A DNA stretch of 64,000 bases. Origin: JBGAPI01 sp044221335 (GTDB lineage: Bacteria > Pseudomonadota > Gammaproteobacteria > Xanthomonadales > Ahniellaceae). The stretch covers positions 50,696 through 114,695 of the forward strand of contig JBGAPI010000010.1 of NCBI GenBank assembly GCA_044221335.1, given 5' to 3'. This document shows, in pieces, positions 19,042-27,803 of the stretch (its first letter is position 1; each line of letters opens with the position of its first letter). The translations under genes and the position numbers were made by a program. Below the pieces are notes generated by a model. The model ran no database searches. It was not told the origin of the DNA and saw nothing but the letters and a program-made list of their open reading frames with translations.

Positions 19042-19149
19042 GGCCCAGTGACGGCGCCGCCTGACGCGCAGCCGCCACCGGGTATCCCGAGCGCGTTCAC
19101 CGCGACGCGCCGCCGCGATCCGCTTCACCACGCGCCGGGCGATCCCGCC

Positions 19150-21522
19150 TCAGCCCATGGCGGCAACCACGTCGAACCGGAAGTCGTAGTCCGGCTGTCC
19201 CCGCCATCCCGCGGTCTTCTCGGCCAGGGCGAAGTCGAACTTCAGGCGTAGCAGTTCGCCGAACTCGCTCGGAGCCGTCAGGCCGCAGCCGACGACGCGC
19301 TTGCCGTAGCGGCGCAGGTCGGCGATCAGGCGGCCGCGTTCGCCTTCCCAGGCGCCGGTCGCGGACGGCGGATCGACGAAGATGCTGTCGATCGCGGCGT
19401 AGCGCGCGAGCCGGGCGTTGGCCGGGTCGCCGTCGATGTCGGTGAGGCTGATCCGGGCGCCGGTGATCTCGATCGCGTCGATTCCGGCCAGGGCCGCCGA
19501 CGTGTGGTCGACGGCCTCGCGGGCATCGACCGCCACGCTGATCGCGCCGAAGTCGAGTCCCTGCGACTGGATCTCGGCCATCAGCCAGGGCGCGAACGAG
19601 GGATCCAGTACCGACTCGATGCTGATCGGGACATGCATCCGGAGTTCGGCCCCGCGCGCCTTCATCCGCTTCAGCACGTGACTCAGCAGCTGCCGGTCGA
19701 TCGCCGCCACCCGCCCTGCCGCCCGCGCCAGCGGCAGCCACTGGTCGAGGCCGTGGCGCTCGTCCGGACGCCCGCCCGGCGGGCCGAGAAAGCAGCGCAC
19801 CCGGTACTGCTGGCGCTGGTGCCCGAGGATCGGCAGCAGCGGCTGGAACTGCGCATGGATCGCGCCCTCCGGAAGCTCGCCGCGCAGGAGCATCTGCAGG
19901 GCGCGTTCCGCCGGATCGCCGGCCGCCGCGACCGGAGCGCCGAGATCGAACATCTGCCGCCGCTGCACATCGAGCGCGACGACCTGAGCGAGCAGGTCGG
20001 CGATCGCGGCGTCCAGCGGCGGGGAGCGGCTGTCGTTGCGCTGCGCCGCCAGACCGAAACGCAGGAACTGCGGGGTGTCGCCGGTGCTCCAGTCGCGGCC
20101 CTCCAGCCGTTGCTGCAGATCGGAGAGACGCCGCCGGAGGCCGGCTTCGTCGTCGGCACGGGCGAGGCCGAGGAAGCGGAACTCGCCGGCGGCGCAGACC
20201 GGATGCAGGGCCTCGTGCTCGGTCGCGAGCGCCGCCGCGATCTGCTGGGTCAGCTGGGCGGCGCCGATGAAGCCGACTTCCGCCCGGACCCGGGCGGCAT
20301 CCTGCACCGCCAGCGCGACCAGCGCGCCGCAGCCACCCTCCGCCTTGCGCATCCGCAGGAGTTCGTCGACGAAGATCGTGCGCCCGGCCAGCACGCCGCG
20401 GCGGTCTTCGCGCCGACCGCTGCCGGCGGTGTCCGGCGACTGCTTGGCGTGGCGGATGCGGGCGTCCACCAGTTCGATCAGGTGGCGCGGCCGCACCGGC
20501 TTCACCACGAAGTCGTCGCCGCCCATCCTGATCGCGTCGAAACGCTTCTCGAGGTCGGTCTCGCCGGACACGAACACCAGCGGCAGCAGTGCCCATTCCG
20601 CGCGCTGGCGGATGCGCTGCGCGACCTCGATGCCGTTGCGGCCCGGCATGTAGAGGTCGAGCAGGACCAGGTCCGGCCGGAATGCCGCGACCCGTTCCTC
20701 CGCCTCGACCGGATCGAGGCAGGACTCGACCACCAGGCCACGGTGGCGCAGCACCTTCTCGCAGAACATCGCCTGCTGGCGATCGTCGTCGACCACCAGC
20801 ACGCGCCAGGCCTGCTCGCGGCGGCGCACGGCGAGCTGGTCCAGGCGGTCGACGATCGCCACCGGATTGCGCTCGCTGAGCAGCGCGTCGGCGCCGCCGC
20901 GCAGCGCGAACGAGCGCTGCACCGGATCGAAGGACTCGCCGAGCAGGACGATCAGCGGCAGGCTGCCGAGGTCGCCGCGCGCCTTGTCCGCGTAGCGCAG
21001 CACCTCCGACAGCGCCGGCAGCCAGCGCACGTCGAGCAGCAGCACGTCGGCGGTCGAGGTCGAGAACTCCTGCGCCACGACCTGCGCATCGGTCATCGCC
21101 CGGACCTCGTAGCCGCCGGTCTCGAGCTGCGCCGCGAGGCCGGGAATCGCGCGGTCGCCGTCGCTCAGGTAGAACACCAGTCGCCGGCGGGCCGGCGGCG
21201 CCGGGGCGACCGAGGCCGCCGGCGCGATCAGGGGCCCGCAGGCCGCCTTCAGCCGCTCGATCATCGTGCCCAGGACGGCGAACTGCGCCGACGTCGGCGA
21301 ACGGCTGCTCTCGACGAAGGCGCACAGGTAGACGGCGAGTTCCGAGATCGCCTCGCCGAGTGCATCGGCGTTGTCGGTCTCGGCGTCCATCAGTTGTTCG
21401 AGTTCGGCGTACAGCGCGCCCGCGGCGGCCGCGTTCCAGCCGCCGGCAGCCGCCATCTGCCAGCCGCGGATCACCGCGGAGGCACGACTGGCGCGAGTGG
21501 AGATCGGACTGGGAGTGGACAT
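19150..21522 (-). CDS. Pseudo-receiver/receiver/degenerate GGDEF-EAL protein (paralogue A)
   Basis: 790 residues, no signal peptide or membrane helix. A helical N-terminus (1-105) is followed by a receiver-like domain (about 113-230) lacking the conserved lysine. A canonical receiver follows (about 240-357: VLVVDDDRQQ, LVLLDLYMP with Asp near residue 289, VFVSGE, VVKP). Next is a GGDEF-like domain whose signature is reduced to AAGEF, and an EAL-like domain (from about 550) that keeps FQPLLP but lacks EAL and DDFG. It is therefore probably catalytically dead and could bind c-di-GMP or act as a scaffold, as FimX does (family analogy). ATG 21522 is preferred over an in-frame GTG at 21531. It lies 97 bp downstream of its paralogue. 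Confidence 0.82.
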   Translation of the reverse strand: MSTPSPISTRASRASAVIRGWQMAAAGGWNAAAAGALYAELEQLMDAETDNADALGEAISELAVYLCAFVESSRSPTSAQFAVLGTMIERLKAACGPLIAPAASVAPAPPARRRLVFYLSDGDRAIPGLAAQLETGGYEVRAMTDAQVVAQEFSTSTADVLLLDVRWLPALSEVLRYADKARGDLGSLPLIVLLGESFDPVQRSFALRGGADALLSERNPVAIVDRLDQLAVRRREQAWRVLVVDDDRQQAMFCEKVLRHRGLVVESCLDPVEAEERVAAFRPDLVLLDLYMPGRNGIEVAQRIRQRAEWALLPLVFVSGETDLEKRFDAIRMGGDDFVVKPVRPRHLIELVDARIRHAKQSPDTAGSGRREDRRGVLAGRTIFVDELLRMRKAEGGCGALVALAVQDAARVRAEVGFIGAAQLTQQIAAALATEHEALHPVCAAGEFRFLGLARADDEAGLRRRLSDLQQRLEGRDWSTGDTPQFLRFGLAAQRNDSRSPPLDAAIADLLAQVVALDVQRRQMFDLGAPVAAAGDPAERALQMLLRGELPEGAIHAQFQPLLPILGHQRQQYRVRCFLGPPGGRPDERHGLDQWLPLARAAGRVAAIDRQLLSHVLKRMKARGAELRMHVPISIESVLDPSFAPWLMAEIQSQGLDFGAISVAVDAREAVDHTSAALAGIDAIEITGARISLTDIDGDPANARLARYAAIDSIFVDPPSATGAWEGERGRLIADLRRYGKRVVGCGLTAPSEFGELLRLKFDFALAEKTAGWRGQPDYDFRFDVVAAMG

Positions 21523-21619
21523 CGGGGTCACCGTAGCGGGGGAGTCGACGCGCCCGCCAGCCGTCCATCGTCGGGTGACGACGGGCGGCGCGACCGCCGG
21601 ACCAGTGGCACCGGCGGAC

Positions 21620-24013
21620 TCATGGCCCGCCGAGGTCGAAATCGAAATCGAAATCGAGGCTGTCGCGCCAGCCGGCGAAGCGCTCGGACGTCGCGTAGTC
21701 GAACTTGAGGCGCAGCAGCTCGGAGAACTCGGTCGGCTGCTCGACGCCGCCGGCGATGGTCCGCTTGCCGTGCTTCAGCAGCGCCGCCAGGAAGTTGCCG
21801 CGCTCGCGCTGCCACTGGCCGGCAGCGGCGGGGGGCGGCGGCGCCACCAGGGCGCTGTCGACCGTGCCGTGGAGCGAGAGGCGTTCGCTGTAGCCCATGC
21901 CGTCGGCGTGGGTCAGCATCACCCGCGCTCCGGCGACCTGGATCGCGTCGATGCCGGCCAGCGTCGCGTTCGGGTTGGCGGATGCCTCGGCGGCACCCAC
22001 CGCGATCACGATGCCGCCGACGTCGAGGCGCAGCGACTGCACTTCCGCCATCAGCCAGGGCGCGAAGGTCGGGTCGAGCACGGTCTCGATCGCCACCGGC
22101 AGGTACAGCCGCGTGCTCGCGCCATACTGCTTCTGCAGCCGCAGCGCGTGGCGCAGCAGCTGGCGATCGACCGCCGCGACCCGCTCCAGTCGCCGCGCCA
22201 CCGCGAGCCAGCGGGGCCCGTCGGCCAGCACTTGATCGGGCGCGGTCGGCGACCGCAGCAGGTAGCGGGCGAGGTACTGGTCGCGCATCCGGCCGACCAC
22301 CGGCAGCAGCGGCAGGAACTGGGCGAGGATGATCTTCGGCGGCAGCTCGCCCCGCAGCAGCGTCTGCAGGATGCGTTCCGCCGGGTCGACGGCGTCGGCG
22401 TCGGCGCGGCCGAGATCGAAGCCCTCGCGGGACTCCGGATCGACCGTCGCGCAGCGGTTGAGTGCGTCGTTGATCGCCGCCGAGGCGGAACGGCGTTCGC
22501 CGTCGTTGCGCAGCGCCAGCACCAGGAAGCGCAAGTTCAGTTCGTGGCCGGCGCTGCCCCAGGGACGCTGTTCCAGCCGCTGGTGCAGGCCCTTCAGGCG
22601 CTGCCGCAGGAAGCCCTCGCTCTCGGCCCGGCACACGGCCAGGAAGGTGAGTTCGCCGGCGGCGCAGACCGGATGGAGGGTCTCCGTCTCGGTGCCAAGC
22701 ACGGCGGCGATCTGCTGGTTCAGCTTGCCCAGCTCGACGAAGTCGATGTCGGCCCGGAGGCGCGGCAGGTCGGCGACCTGCAGGGCCACCAGCGCACTGC
22801 AGCGGCCGTCGTCGACCCGGGCGGCGACGAGCTCGTCGACGAACGCCTGGCGGCCGGTCAGCACGCCGCGGCGATCCTCGCGCCGGGTGGCGCCGCCACG
22901 CCCCTCGATCGACTGCTTCGAGTGGCGGATGCGGCTGTCGACCAGGTCGATCAGGTGCTTCGGCCGCATCGGCTTGACCACGTAGTCGTCGCCGCCCATC
23001 CGGATCGCGTCGAAGCGCTTCTCGAGGTCGCTCTCGCCGGAGACGAACACCAGCGGCAACAGCGACCACTCGGCATGCTGGCGGATGCGCTGCGCGACCT
23101 CGATGCCGTTGCGCTGCGGCATGTACAGGTCGAGCAGCACCAGGTCGGGACGGAAGTTGGCGATACGCTCCTCGGCCTCGAGCGGGTCCTGGCAGGACTC
23201 GACGACCAGGCCGCGATGGCGCAGCACGGTCTCGCAGAACAGCGCCTGCTGGCGATCGTCGTCGACCACCAGCACCCGCCAGGCCGAATCGCGGCGGCGC
23301 GCCATCAACTGCTCGATGTGCTGCACGACCGCCAGCGGGTCGCGCTCGGTGAGCAGCGCATCGGCACCGCCGCGCAGGGCGAAACCGCGCTGCAGCTCGT
23401 CGAAGCTCTCCCCCACGATGACGACCAGCGGCAGGCTGCCGAGGTCGCCGCGCGCCTTGTCGGCGGCGCGCAGCACGTCGGAGAGCCGCTGCAGCCAACC
23501 GCGGTCGAGGATCAGCACGTCGGCGGGGCCGGCGCCGAACTCGCGCGCGACCGCGTCGGCGTCGGACAGTGGCCGGACCACGAAGCCGGCGCGGCCGAGC
23601 TGGCTCGGCAGGCCGGGCAGGATCTGCTGCTCGTCGCACAGGTAGAAGGCCACCCGCACGTTGCGCACCGGCCCGCCGCGCTTCTGCGCCGCGGCCGGCC
23701 GCAGCTTGCCGCCCTGCGATTCCTCCCCGAGCTGGCGCAGTCGCTCGACCAGCCCCCCGAGCATCGCGCGCTGCGCGTCGGTGGGGCTGCGGCTGGTCTC
23801 GACGAAGGAGCACAGATAGACCGCGAGCTCCGAGATCGACTCGGAAAGCTCGTCGACCTCGGCACTCTCCTCGCCTTCCATCAGCTGTTCCAGGTCGGCA
23901 TACAGCGCGGCGGCGGTGACGCCGTCCCATCCGCCTCCGACGGCCTGCTGCCAACCTCGGGCTACTTCCGCCGCTCGTACCGCGCGCGCGGACGACTTCC
24001 TGCCTGTCGCCAT
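21620..24013 (-). CDS. Pseudo-receiver/receiver/degenerate GGDEF-EAL protein (paralogue B)
   Basis: 797 residues with the same architecture as the next gene downstream and high identity in the receiver. It has a helical N-terminus, a pseudo-receiver (GGADALLTERD where the conserved lysine is expected), a full receiver (VLVVDDDRQQALFCETVLRH, LVLLDLYMPQRNG, DDYVVKPMRP), a GGDEF remnant reading AAGEL, and an EAL-like domain with FLPLLP but no EAL or DDFG motif. The C-terminus is rich in Asp and Phe (DFDFDFDLGG). The start at 24013 is supported by GGGAG a few bases upstream. It is the first gene of a two-gene minus-strand unit and is divergent from xseA. Likely role: a c-di-GMP-responsive regulator linked to phosphorelay input (inference). 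Confidence 0.82.
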   Translation of the reverse strand: MATGRKSSARAVRAAEVARGWQQAVGGGWDGVTAAALYADLEQLMEGEESAEVDELSESISELAVYLCSFVETSRSPTDAQRAMLGGLVERLRQLGEESQGGKLRPAAAQKRGGPVRNVRVAFYLCDEQQILPGLPSQLGRAGFVVRPLSDADAVAREFGAGPADVLILDRGWLQRLSDVLRAADKARGDLGSLPLVVIVGESFDELQRGFALRGGADALLTERDPLAVVQHIEQLMARRRDSAWRVLVVDDDRQQALFCETVLRHRGLVVESCQDPLEAEERIANFRPDLVLLDLYMPQRNGIEVAQRIRQHAEWSLLPLVFVSGESDLEKRFDAIRMGGDDYVVKPMRPKHLIDLVDSRIRHSKQSIEGRGGATRREDRRGVLTGRQAFVDELVAARVDDGRCSALVALQVADLPRLRADIDFVELGKLNQQIAAVLGTETETLHPVCAAGELTFLAVCRAESEGFLRQRLKGLHQRLEQRPWGSAGHELNLRFLVLALRNDGERRSASAAINDALNRCATVDPESREGFDLGRADADAVDPAERILQTLLRGELPPKIILAQFLPLLPVVGRMRDQYLARYLLRSPTAPDQVLADGPRWLAVARRLERVAAVDRQLLRHALRLQKQYGASTRLYLPVAIETVLDPTFAPWLMAEVQSLRLDVGGIVIAVGAAEASANPNATLAGIDAIQVAGARVMLTHADGMGYSERLSLHGTVDSALVAPPPPAAAGQWQRERGNFLAALLKHGKRTIAGGVEQPTEFSELLRLKFDYATSERFAGWRDSLDFDFDFDLGGP

Positions 24014-24087
24014 TCCAGCTCCCTGTCCGACGGTCCGGACTCGACCGGACGATAGCGCGGCCGATGCGTGCTGCGTCAGCACTCGGG

Positions 24088-24102
24088 TGACAGAGATTGT
24101 CA
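24088..24102. promoter_or_regulatory. Palindrome in the divergent region upstream of xseA and the receiver gene
   Basis: TGACAGAGATTGTCA is a 5+5 bp inverted repeat with a 5-base spacer, inside the 204-bp divergent intergenic region. It could be an operator half-site pair for either gene. A similar TGACAGAAATGACAG occurs near 60756 in the region between the hydrolase operon and the last GGDEF-EAL gene. No regulator is identified. Confidence 0.3.
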
Positions 24103-24184
24103 GCAGGTGACGCGTCCGGGCACAGCGGATCAGCGCGAGAGCCCAGGAGGCGGCGCCGGCCTCGTCACCTGCAGTGCCAGTCGG

Positions 24185-24190
24185 CATAAT
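24185..24190 (+). promoter_or_regulatory. Probable -10 element for xseA (CATAAT)
   Basis: CATAAT matches five of six bases of TATAAT and lies 27 bases before the preferred GTG start of xseA. No good -35 hexamer is seen 16-18 bases upstream. The flanking pattern (CATAATGGGCC) resembles the -10 region in front of sucA (TATAATGGCC). Confidence 0.45.
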
Positions 24191-24217
24191 GGGCCGCCCG
24201 GTGGATCTCCCGCGCGC

Positions 24218-25573
24218 GTGCCCGCAACCCCTTCTCCCGCCGCCCTGTCCCCGAGCCAGCTGATCGGCATGGTGCAAGGCCTGTTCGACGACGCGATCGG
24301 ACTGGTCTGGGTCGAAGGCGAGATCTCCGGCCTGGTGCGCGCCGCCTCCGGACACCTGTACTTCACGCTGAAGGACCGCGAGGCGCAGATCCGCTGTGCC
24401 CTGTTCCGCCAGCGTGCCATCGGCCTGCGCTTCCGGCCGCGGGACGGCGACCGCGTGCTGGCCCGCGCCAGGGTCAGCCTGTACGCGGCCCGCGGCGATT
24501 TCCAGCTGATCGTCGAGACGCTCGCGGCCGCGGGCACCGGCGATCTCGCCCAGGCCTTCGAGGACCTGAAGGCCAAGCTGGCGGCCGAAGGCCTGTTCGA
24601 TCCCGGGCGAAAGCAGCCGCTACCGGTCTACCCGCGCCGGGTCGGCCTGCTCACCTCGCCGACCGGCGCGGCCGTTCGCGACATCTGCGCGGTGCTGGCA
24701 CGACGCTTCCCGCTGGCCACGGTCGAGCTGCTGCCGATCCCGGTGCAGGGTGAGGGCGCCGGCGCCGAGGCGGCACGGATGCTCGCCGCGGCCGATGCCG
24801 CCGGCCGCTACGACGTGCTGCTGGTCACTCGTGGCGGCGGTTCGGCGGAAGACCTCTGGGCGTTCAATGACGAGCGCCTGGTCCGGGCGATCGCCGCGGC
24901 GCGCACGCCGATGATCTCGGCGATCGGCCACGAGATCGACTTCACCCTGACCGACTTCGTCGCCGACCTGCGTGCACCGACGCCGTCGGCCGCGGCCGAA
25001 CTCCTCTACCCGGACGCGGCCGCACTGCGACTGCAGCTCGACGGTCACCGGCGTGGGCTGCATCGGGCCCTGCGACGTCGACTGCAGGACGCGAACCTCG
25101 GCCTGGACCAGTGTGTCCTGCGCCTCAACGCCCAGCGCCCCGAGCGCCGCCTGCAGCAGTTCGCGGCTCGCGCCGACGCTCTCGCCGAGCGGTTGCGGCT
25201 GGCACTCCGCCACCACCAGCGGCGCAGCGGCGAACGTCTCTCCGCCACGCTGGCGCGACTCGACCGCCGCCACCTGTCGGCCCTGGTCGATCAGCACGCC
25301 CGCCGGGCCCGGCAGGACCTCGAGCGCGCCCGCCGGGCGGTCGACCGCCTGCTCGAACGTGCCCGCTCGCGCAGCGCCGAGCTCGCCCGGGCGCTCGATG
25401 CGGTCAGTCCGCTGGCGACCCTGGATCGTGGCTACGCCGTCGTCCGGGGCGGAACCGAGCGACAGCGACTGACCTCGGTGGCGCAGTTCACCGTGGGGCA
25501 AGCGATCGAGTTGCGGGTGCGCGACGGCACCATCGCGGCCAAGGTCGAAGCAGTGCAGCCCGACGCTCTGTAG
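24218..25573 (+). CDS. xseA: Exodeoxyribonuclease VII large subunit
   Basis: 451 residues from the GTG at 24218, close to the usual 440-460. The N-terminal OB-fold reads LSPSQLIGMVQGL, VWVEGEISGLVRAASGHLYF and LKDREAQIRCALFR. The catalytic core includes RRVGLLTSPTGAAVRDI, LVTRGGGSAEDLWAFNDE and SAIGHEIDFTLTDFVADLRAPTPSAAAE. A long Arg-rich coiled coil and the end motif LDRGYAVV complete the family pattern. With XseB (not in this window) it degrades single-stranded DNA. The frame is open further upstream to 24068, but that part is unlike XseA and precedes the probable promoter, so GTG 24218 is preferred. Confidence 0.92.
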   Translation: MPATPSPAALSPSQLIGMVQGLFDDAIGLVWVEGEISGLVRAASGHLYFTLKDREAQIRCALFRQRAIGLRFRPRDGDRVLARARVSLYAARGDFQLIVETLAAAGTGDLAQAFEDLKAKLAAEGLFDPGRKQPLPVYPRRVGLLTSPTGAAVRDICAVLARRFPLATVELLPIPVQGEGAGAEAARMLAAADAAGRYDVLLVTRGGGSAEDLWAFNDERLVRAIAAARTPMISAIGHEIDFTLTDFVADLRAPTPSAAAELLYPDAAALRLQLDGHRRGLHRALRRRLQDANLGLDQCVLRLNAQRPERRLQQFAARADALAERLRLALRHHQRRSGERLSATLARLDRRHLSALVDQHARRARQDLERARRAVDRLLERARSRSAELARALDAVSPLATLDRGYAVVRGGTERQRLTSVAQFTVGQAIELRVRDGTIAAKVEAVQPDAL

Positions 25574-25832
25574 AGCGGCTTGAGCCGCTTCCATAGAACC
25601 TGACGCCTGATGGATCCCCAACGCTCGGACTTCGAAGTCGGTGTGTTGCTCCCACGACCCTGGCCCGGTGCTACGCACCGGGCCGCCCCCTGATGGCGGG
25701 CAATCCCGCCCGCCGCCCTCGGAGCCAGCGTCGCTGTTCGCGCGTGCTCGTGGCGCGCGCAGTGAACAAAGGGGCCCATACCGCCGCATCGCTGGATCAC
25801 GACAGCGGCACTTCAGCGCAGTGCAGGAGGCT
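25574..25832. repeat. Intergenic region with three small hairpins after xseA
   Basis: Immediately after the xseA stop, 25574-25589 is a 7-bp inverted repeat (AGCGGCT TG AGCCGCT). 25662-25684 is a perfect 10-bp stem with a 3-base loop (GGCCCGGTGC TAC GCACCGGGCC). 25695-25710 is GGCGGG CAAT CCCGCC. None is followed by a T-run. They lie between convergent genes and may act as mRNA-stabilising structures or terminators. No gene is seen here. Confidence 0.6.
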
Positions 25833-26261
25833 CTACAGGGCCAGAAACAGATCCGCTGCCGGAATTTCCTGCGTCGCATCCGGCGCGGAGGCGGCGCGCG
25901 CCTCCTCGGCTTCGAGCGTCCCTCGATCGACCTGCTCCAGCTGGAACTCGAGCTGCGGGCCGCTGGCGGACAACTGGATGCGGTCGCCCTCGCGCAGCAG
26001 CGTGGTGCGGCCGATGCGGCGGCCGTTGACGAAGGTGCCGTTGCGCGAGAGCAGATCGGAGATCCGGACGATCAGCGGTTCGTCGCCGGACCAGTCGATG
26101 ATCGCGTGATGGCGACTGACGCTCTTGAACTCGTTGGCGCCGAAACGCACGTCGCAGTCGAGGTCGCGGCCGAAGCGCAGCGAGCCGGCACGCAGGACGG
26201 GGAAGATTTCCACCTGTCCCGACTTGGCTCCGTTGAGATAGCGCAGTCGAATCCGCGGCAT
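25833..26261 (-). CDS. FHA-domain protein
   Basis: 142 residues from the ATG at 26261 (MPRIRLRYLNG); an in-frame ATG at 26282 would add seven residues. The FHA domain covers about residues 20-100, with the phosphothreonine-binding signatures LRFGRDLDCDVRF, VSRHHAII, SRNGTFVNG and LREGDRIQL. The short tail is Ala/Glu-rich. It is a cytosolic reader of phosphothreonine. A Ser/Thr kinase is encoded about 15 kb downstream in this window, but no direct link is shown. It is transcribed divergently from purB and convergently with xseA. Confidence 0.88.
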   Translation of the reverse strand: MPRIRLRYLNGAKSGQVEIFPVLRAGSLRFGRDLDCDVRFGANEFKSVSRHHAIIDWSGDEPLIVRISDLLSRNGTFVNGRRIGRTTLLREGDRIQLSASGPQLEFQLEQVDRGTLEAEEARAASAPDATQEIPAADLFLAL

Positions 26262-26435
26262 GGCGACACCATTGTGGGCCATCTAGCTTAACCGCAGTCG
26301 TCGCCCGGCATGACTTCATGTCAATTTGCGGGCATTTTGCGCAATTGCCCACGCAGAGCACGACCAACGGCAGGGATCGAACGACCGGCGACGACCGCGC
26401 GATATCATGGCCTGTCCCCTGCTTGGAATTTCCCC

Positions 26436-27803
26436 ATGACCGACGCGGCCCTCACCGCCTTGTCGCCGCTGGACGGCCGCTACGCGTCCAAGACCGCGGC
26501 GCTGCGCCCGATCTTCTCCGAGACCGGCTTGATGCAACGCCGGGTCAAGGTCGAAGTCGAGTGGCTGATCGCGCTTTCCGAGCACCCGGGCATCGCGGAG
26601 GTCGCGCCGTTCGATGCCGCCGCGCGCGCGCGGCTGCGCGCGCTGGCGGAGAACTTCTCGGCAAGCGATGCCGAGCGGGTCAAGGCGATCGAGGCCCGGA
26701 CCAACCACGACGTCAAGGCGATCGAGTACTTCATCAAGGAACGCCTGAAGGACGACGCGACGCTCGCGCCGGCGCTGGAATTCGTGCACTTCGCCTGCAC
26801 CTCCGAGGACATCAACAACCTCGCCTACGGCCTGATGCTGGCCGACGCCCGCCGCGACGTGCTGCTGCCGGCGGTCGACCGGGTGATCTCCCGTCTGCGG
26901 GAACTCGCCCATCAGCACGCCGGCGTGCCGATGCTGTCGCGCACCCATGGTCAGACCGCGTCGCCGACGACTCTCGGCAAGGAGATCGCGAACGTCGTAG
27001 CTCGCCTGGATCGCCAGCGCCGCCAGCTGGCCGCCGTGGAGCTGACCGGCAAGATCAACGGCGCGGTGGGCAACTACAACGCGCATGTCGCGGCCTACCC
27101 GACGGTCGACTGGCCGGCAGTCGCCGACCTGTTCGTCCGCGAGCTCGGCCTCGTGTTCAACCCCTACACGACCCAGATCGAGCCCCACGACTGCATCGCC
27201 GAACTGTGCGACGTCCTGCGCCGGCTGAACACCGTCCTGATCGATCTGGCGCGCGACCTCTGGGGCTACATCTCGCTCGGCTACTTCCGGCAGAAGCTGA
27301 AGGAAGGCGAAGTCGGCTCGTCGACCATGCCGCACAAGGTCAACCCGATCGACTTCGAGAACGCCGAGGGAAATTTCGGCATCGCCAATAGCCTCTTCGG
27401 CCACTTCTCCGAGAAGCTGCCGATCTCGCGCTGGCAGCGCGACCTCACCGATTCGACCGTGCTGCGCGCGGTCGGCAGCGCGTTCGGCCACACGCTGCTG
27501 GCGCTGGACTCGCTGTCGCGCGGACTCGGCAAGCTCGAGGTCGCGCCCGAGCGCCTCGCCGCCGATCTCGACGCCAGCTGGGAGGTGCTCGCGGAAGCCG
27601 TGCAGACGGTGATGCGCCGCCATGGCCTGCCCGAACCCTACGAGCAGCTGAAAGCGCTGACCCGCGGCCGCGGCATCACCGAGGCCGCGCTGGCGGAGTT
27701 CATCCTGGGCCTCGAAATCCCTGCGCAGGACGGTCACTACCTGCAGACGCTGACCCCCGCGACCTACACCGGCCTCGCCGAGCAACTCGCCAGGGCGATC
27801 TGA
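26436..27803 (+). CDS. purB: Adenylosuccinate lyase
   Basis: 455 residues. It contains the PurB N-terminus LTALSPLDGRYASKTAALRP, the first histidine region TSEDINNLAYGLML, RTHGQTASPTTLGKE, and the superfamily signature GSSTMPHKVNPIDFENAEGN. Reaction: cleavage of adenylosuccinate and SAICAR in purine synthesis. ATG 26436 is used because the conserved N-terminus starts there; the frame is open upstream without conserved sequence. A weak -10-like GATATCAT lies about 30 bases upstream. It is the first gene of a tightly packed unit with the beta-lactamase-like gene, roxA and a GNAT gene. Confidence 0.95.
   Translation: MTDAALTALSPLDGRYASKTAALRPIFSETGLMQRRVKVEVEWLIALSEHPGIAEVAPFDAAARARLRALAENFSASDAERVKAIEARTNHDVKAIEYFIKERLKDDATLAPALEFVHFACTSEDINNLAYGLMLADARRDVLLPAVDRVISRLRELAHQHAGVPMLSRTHGQTASPTTLGKEIANVVARLDRQRRQLAAVELTGKINGAVGNYNAHVAAYPTVDWPAVADLFVRELGLVFNPYTTQIEPHDCIAELCDVLRRLNTVLIDLARDLWGYISLGYFRQKLKEGEVGSSTMPHKVNPIDFENAEGNFGIANSLFGHFSEKLPISRWQRDLTDSTVLRAVGSAFGHTLLALDSLSRGLGKLEVAPERLAADLDASWEVLAEAVQTVMRRHGLPEPYEQLKALTRGRGITEAALAEFILGLEIPAQDGHYLQTLTPATYTGLAEQLARAI

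Noticed and set aside
24068..24217. N-terminal extension of xseA from an ATG at 24068
   Set aside because: The extra 50 residues do not resemble XseA and lie over the probable -10 element; GTG 24218 gives the usual length.
26316..27785. A 489-codon minus-strand frame over purB
   Set aside because: purB on the plus strand has complete family motifs; the antisense frame has none.
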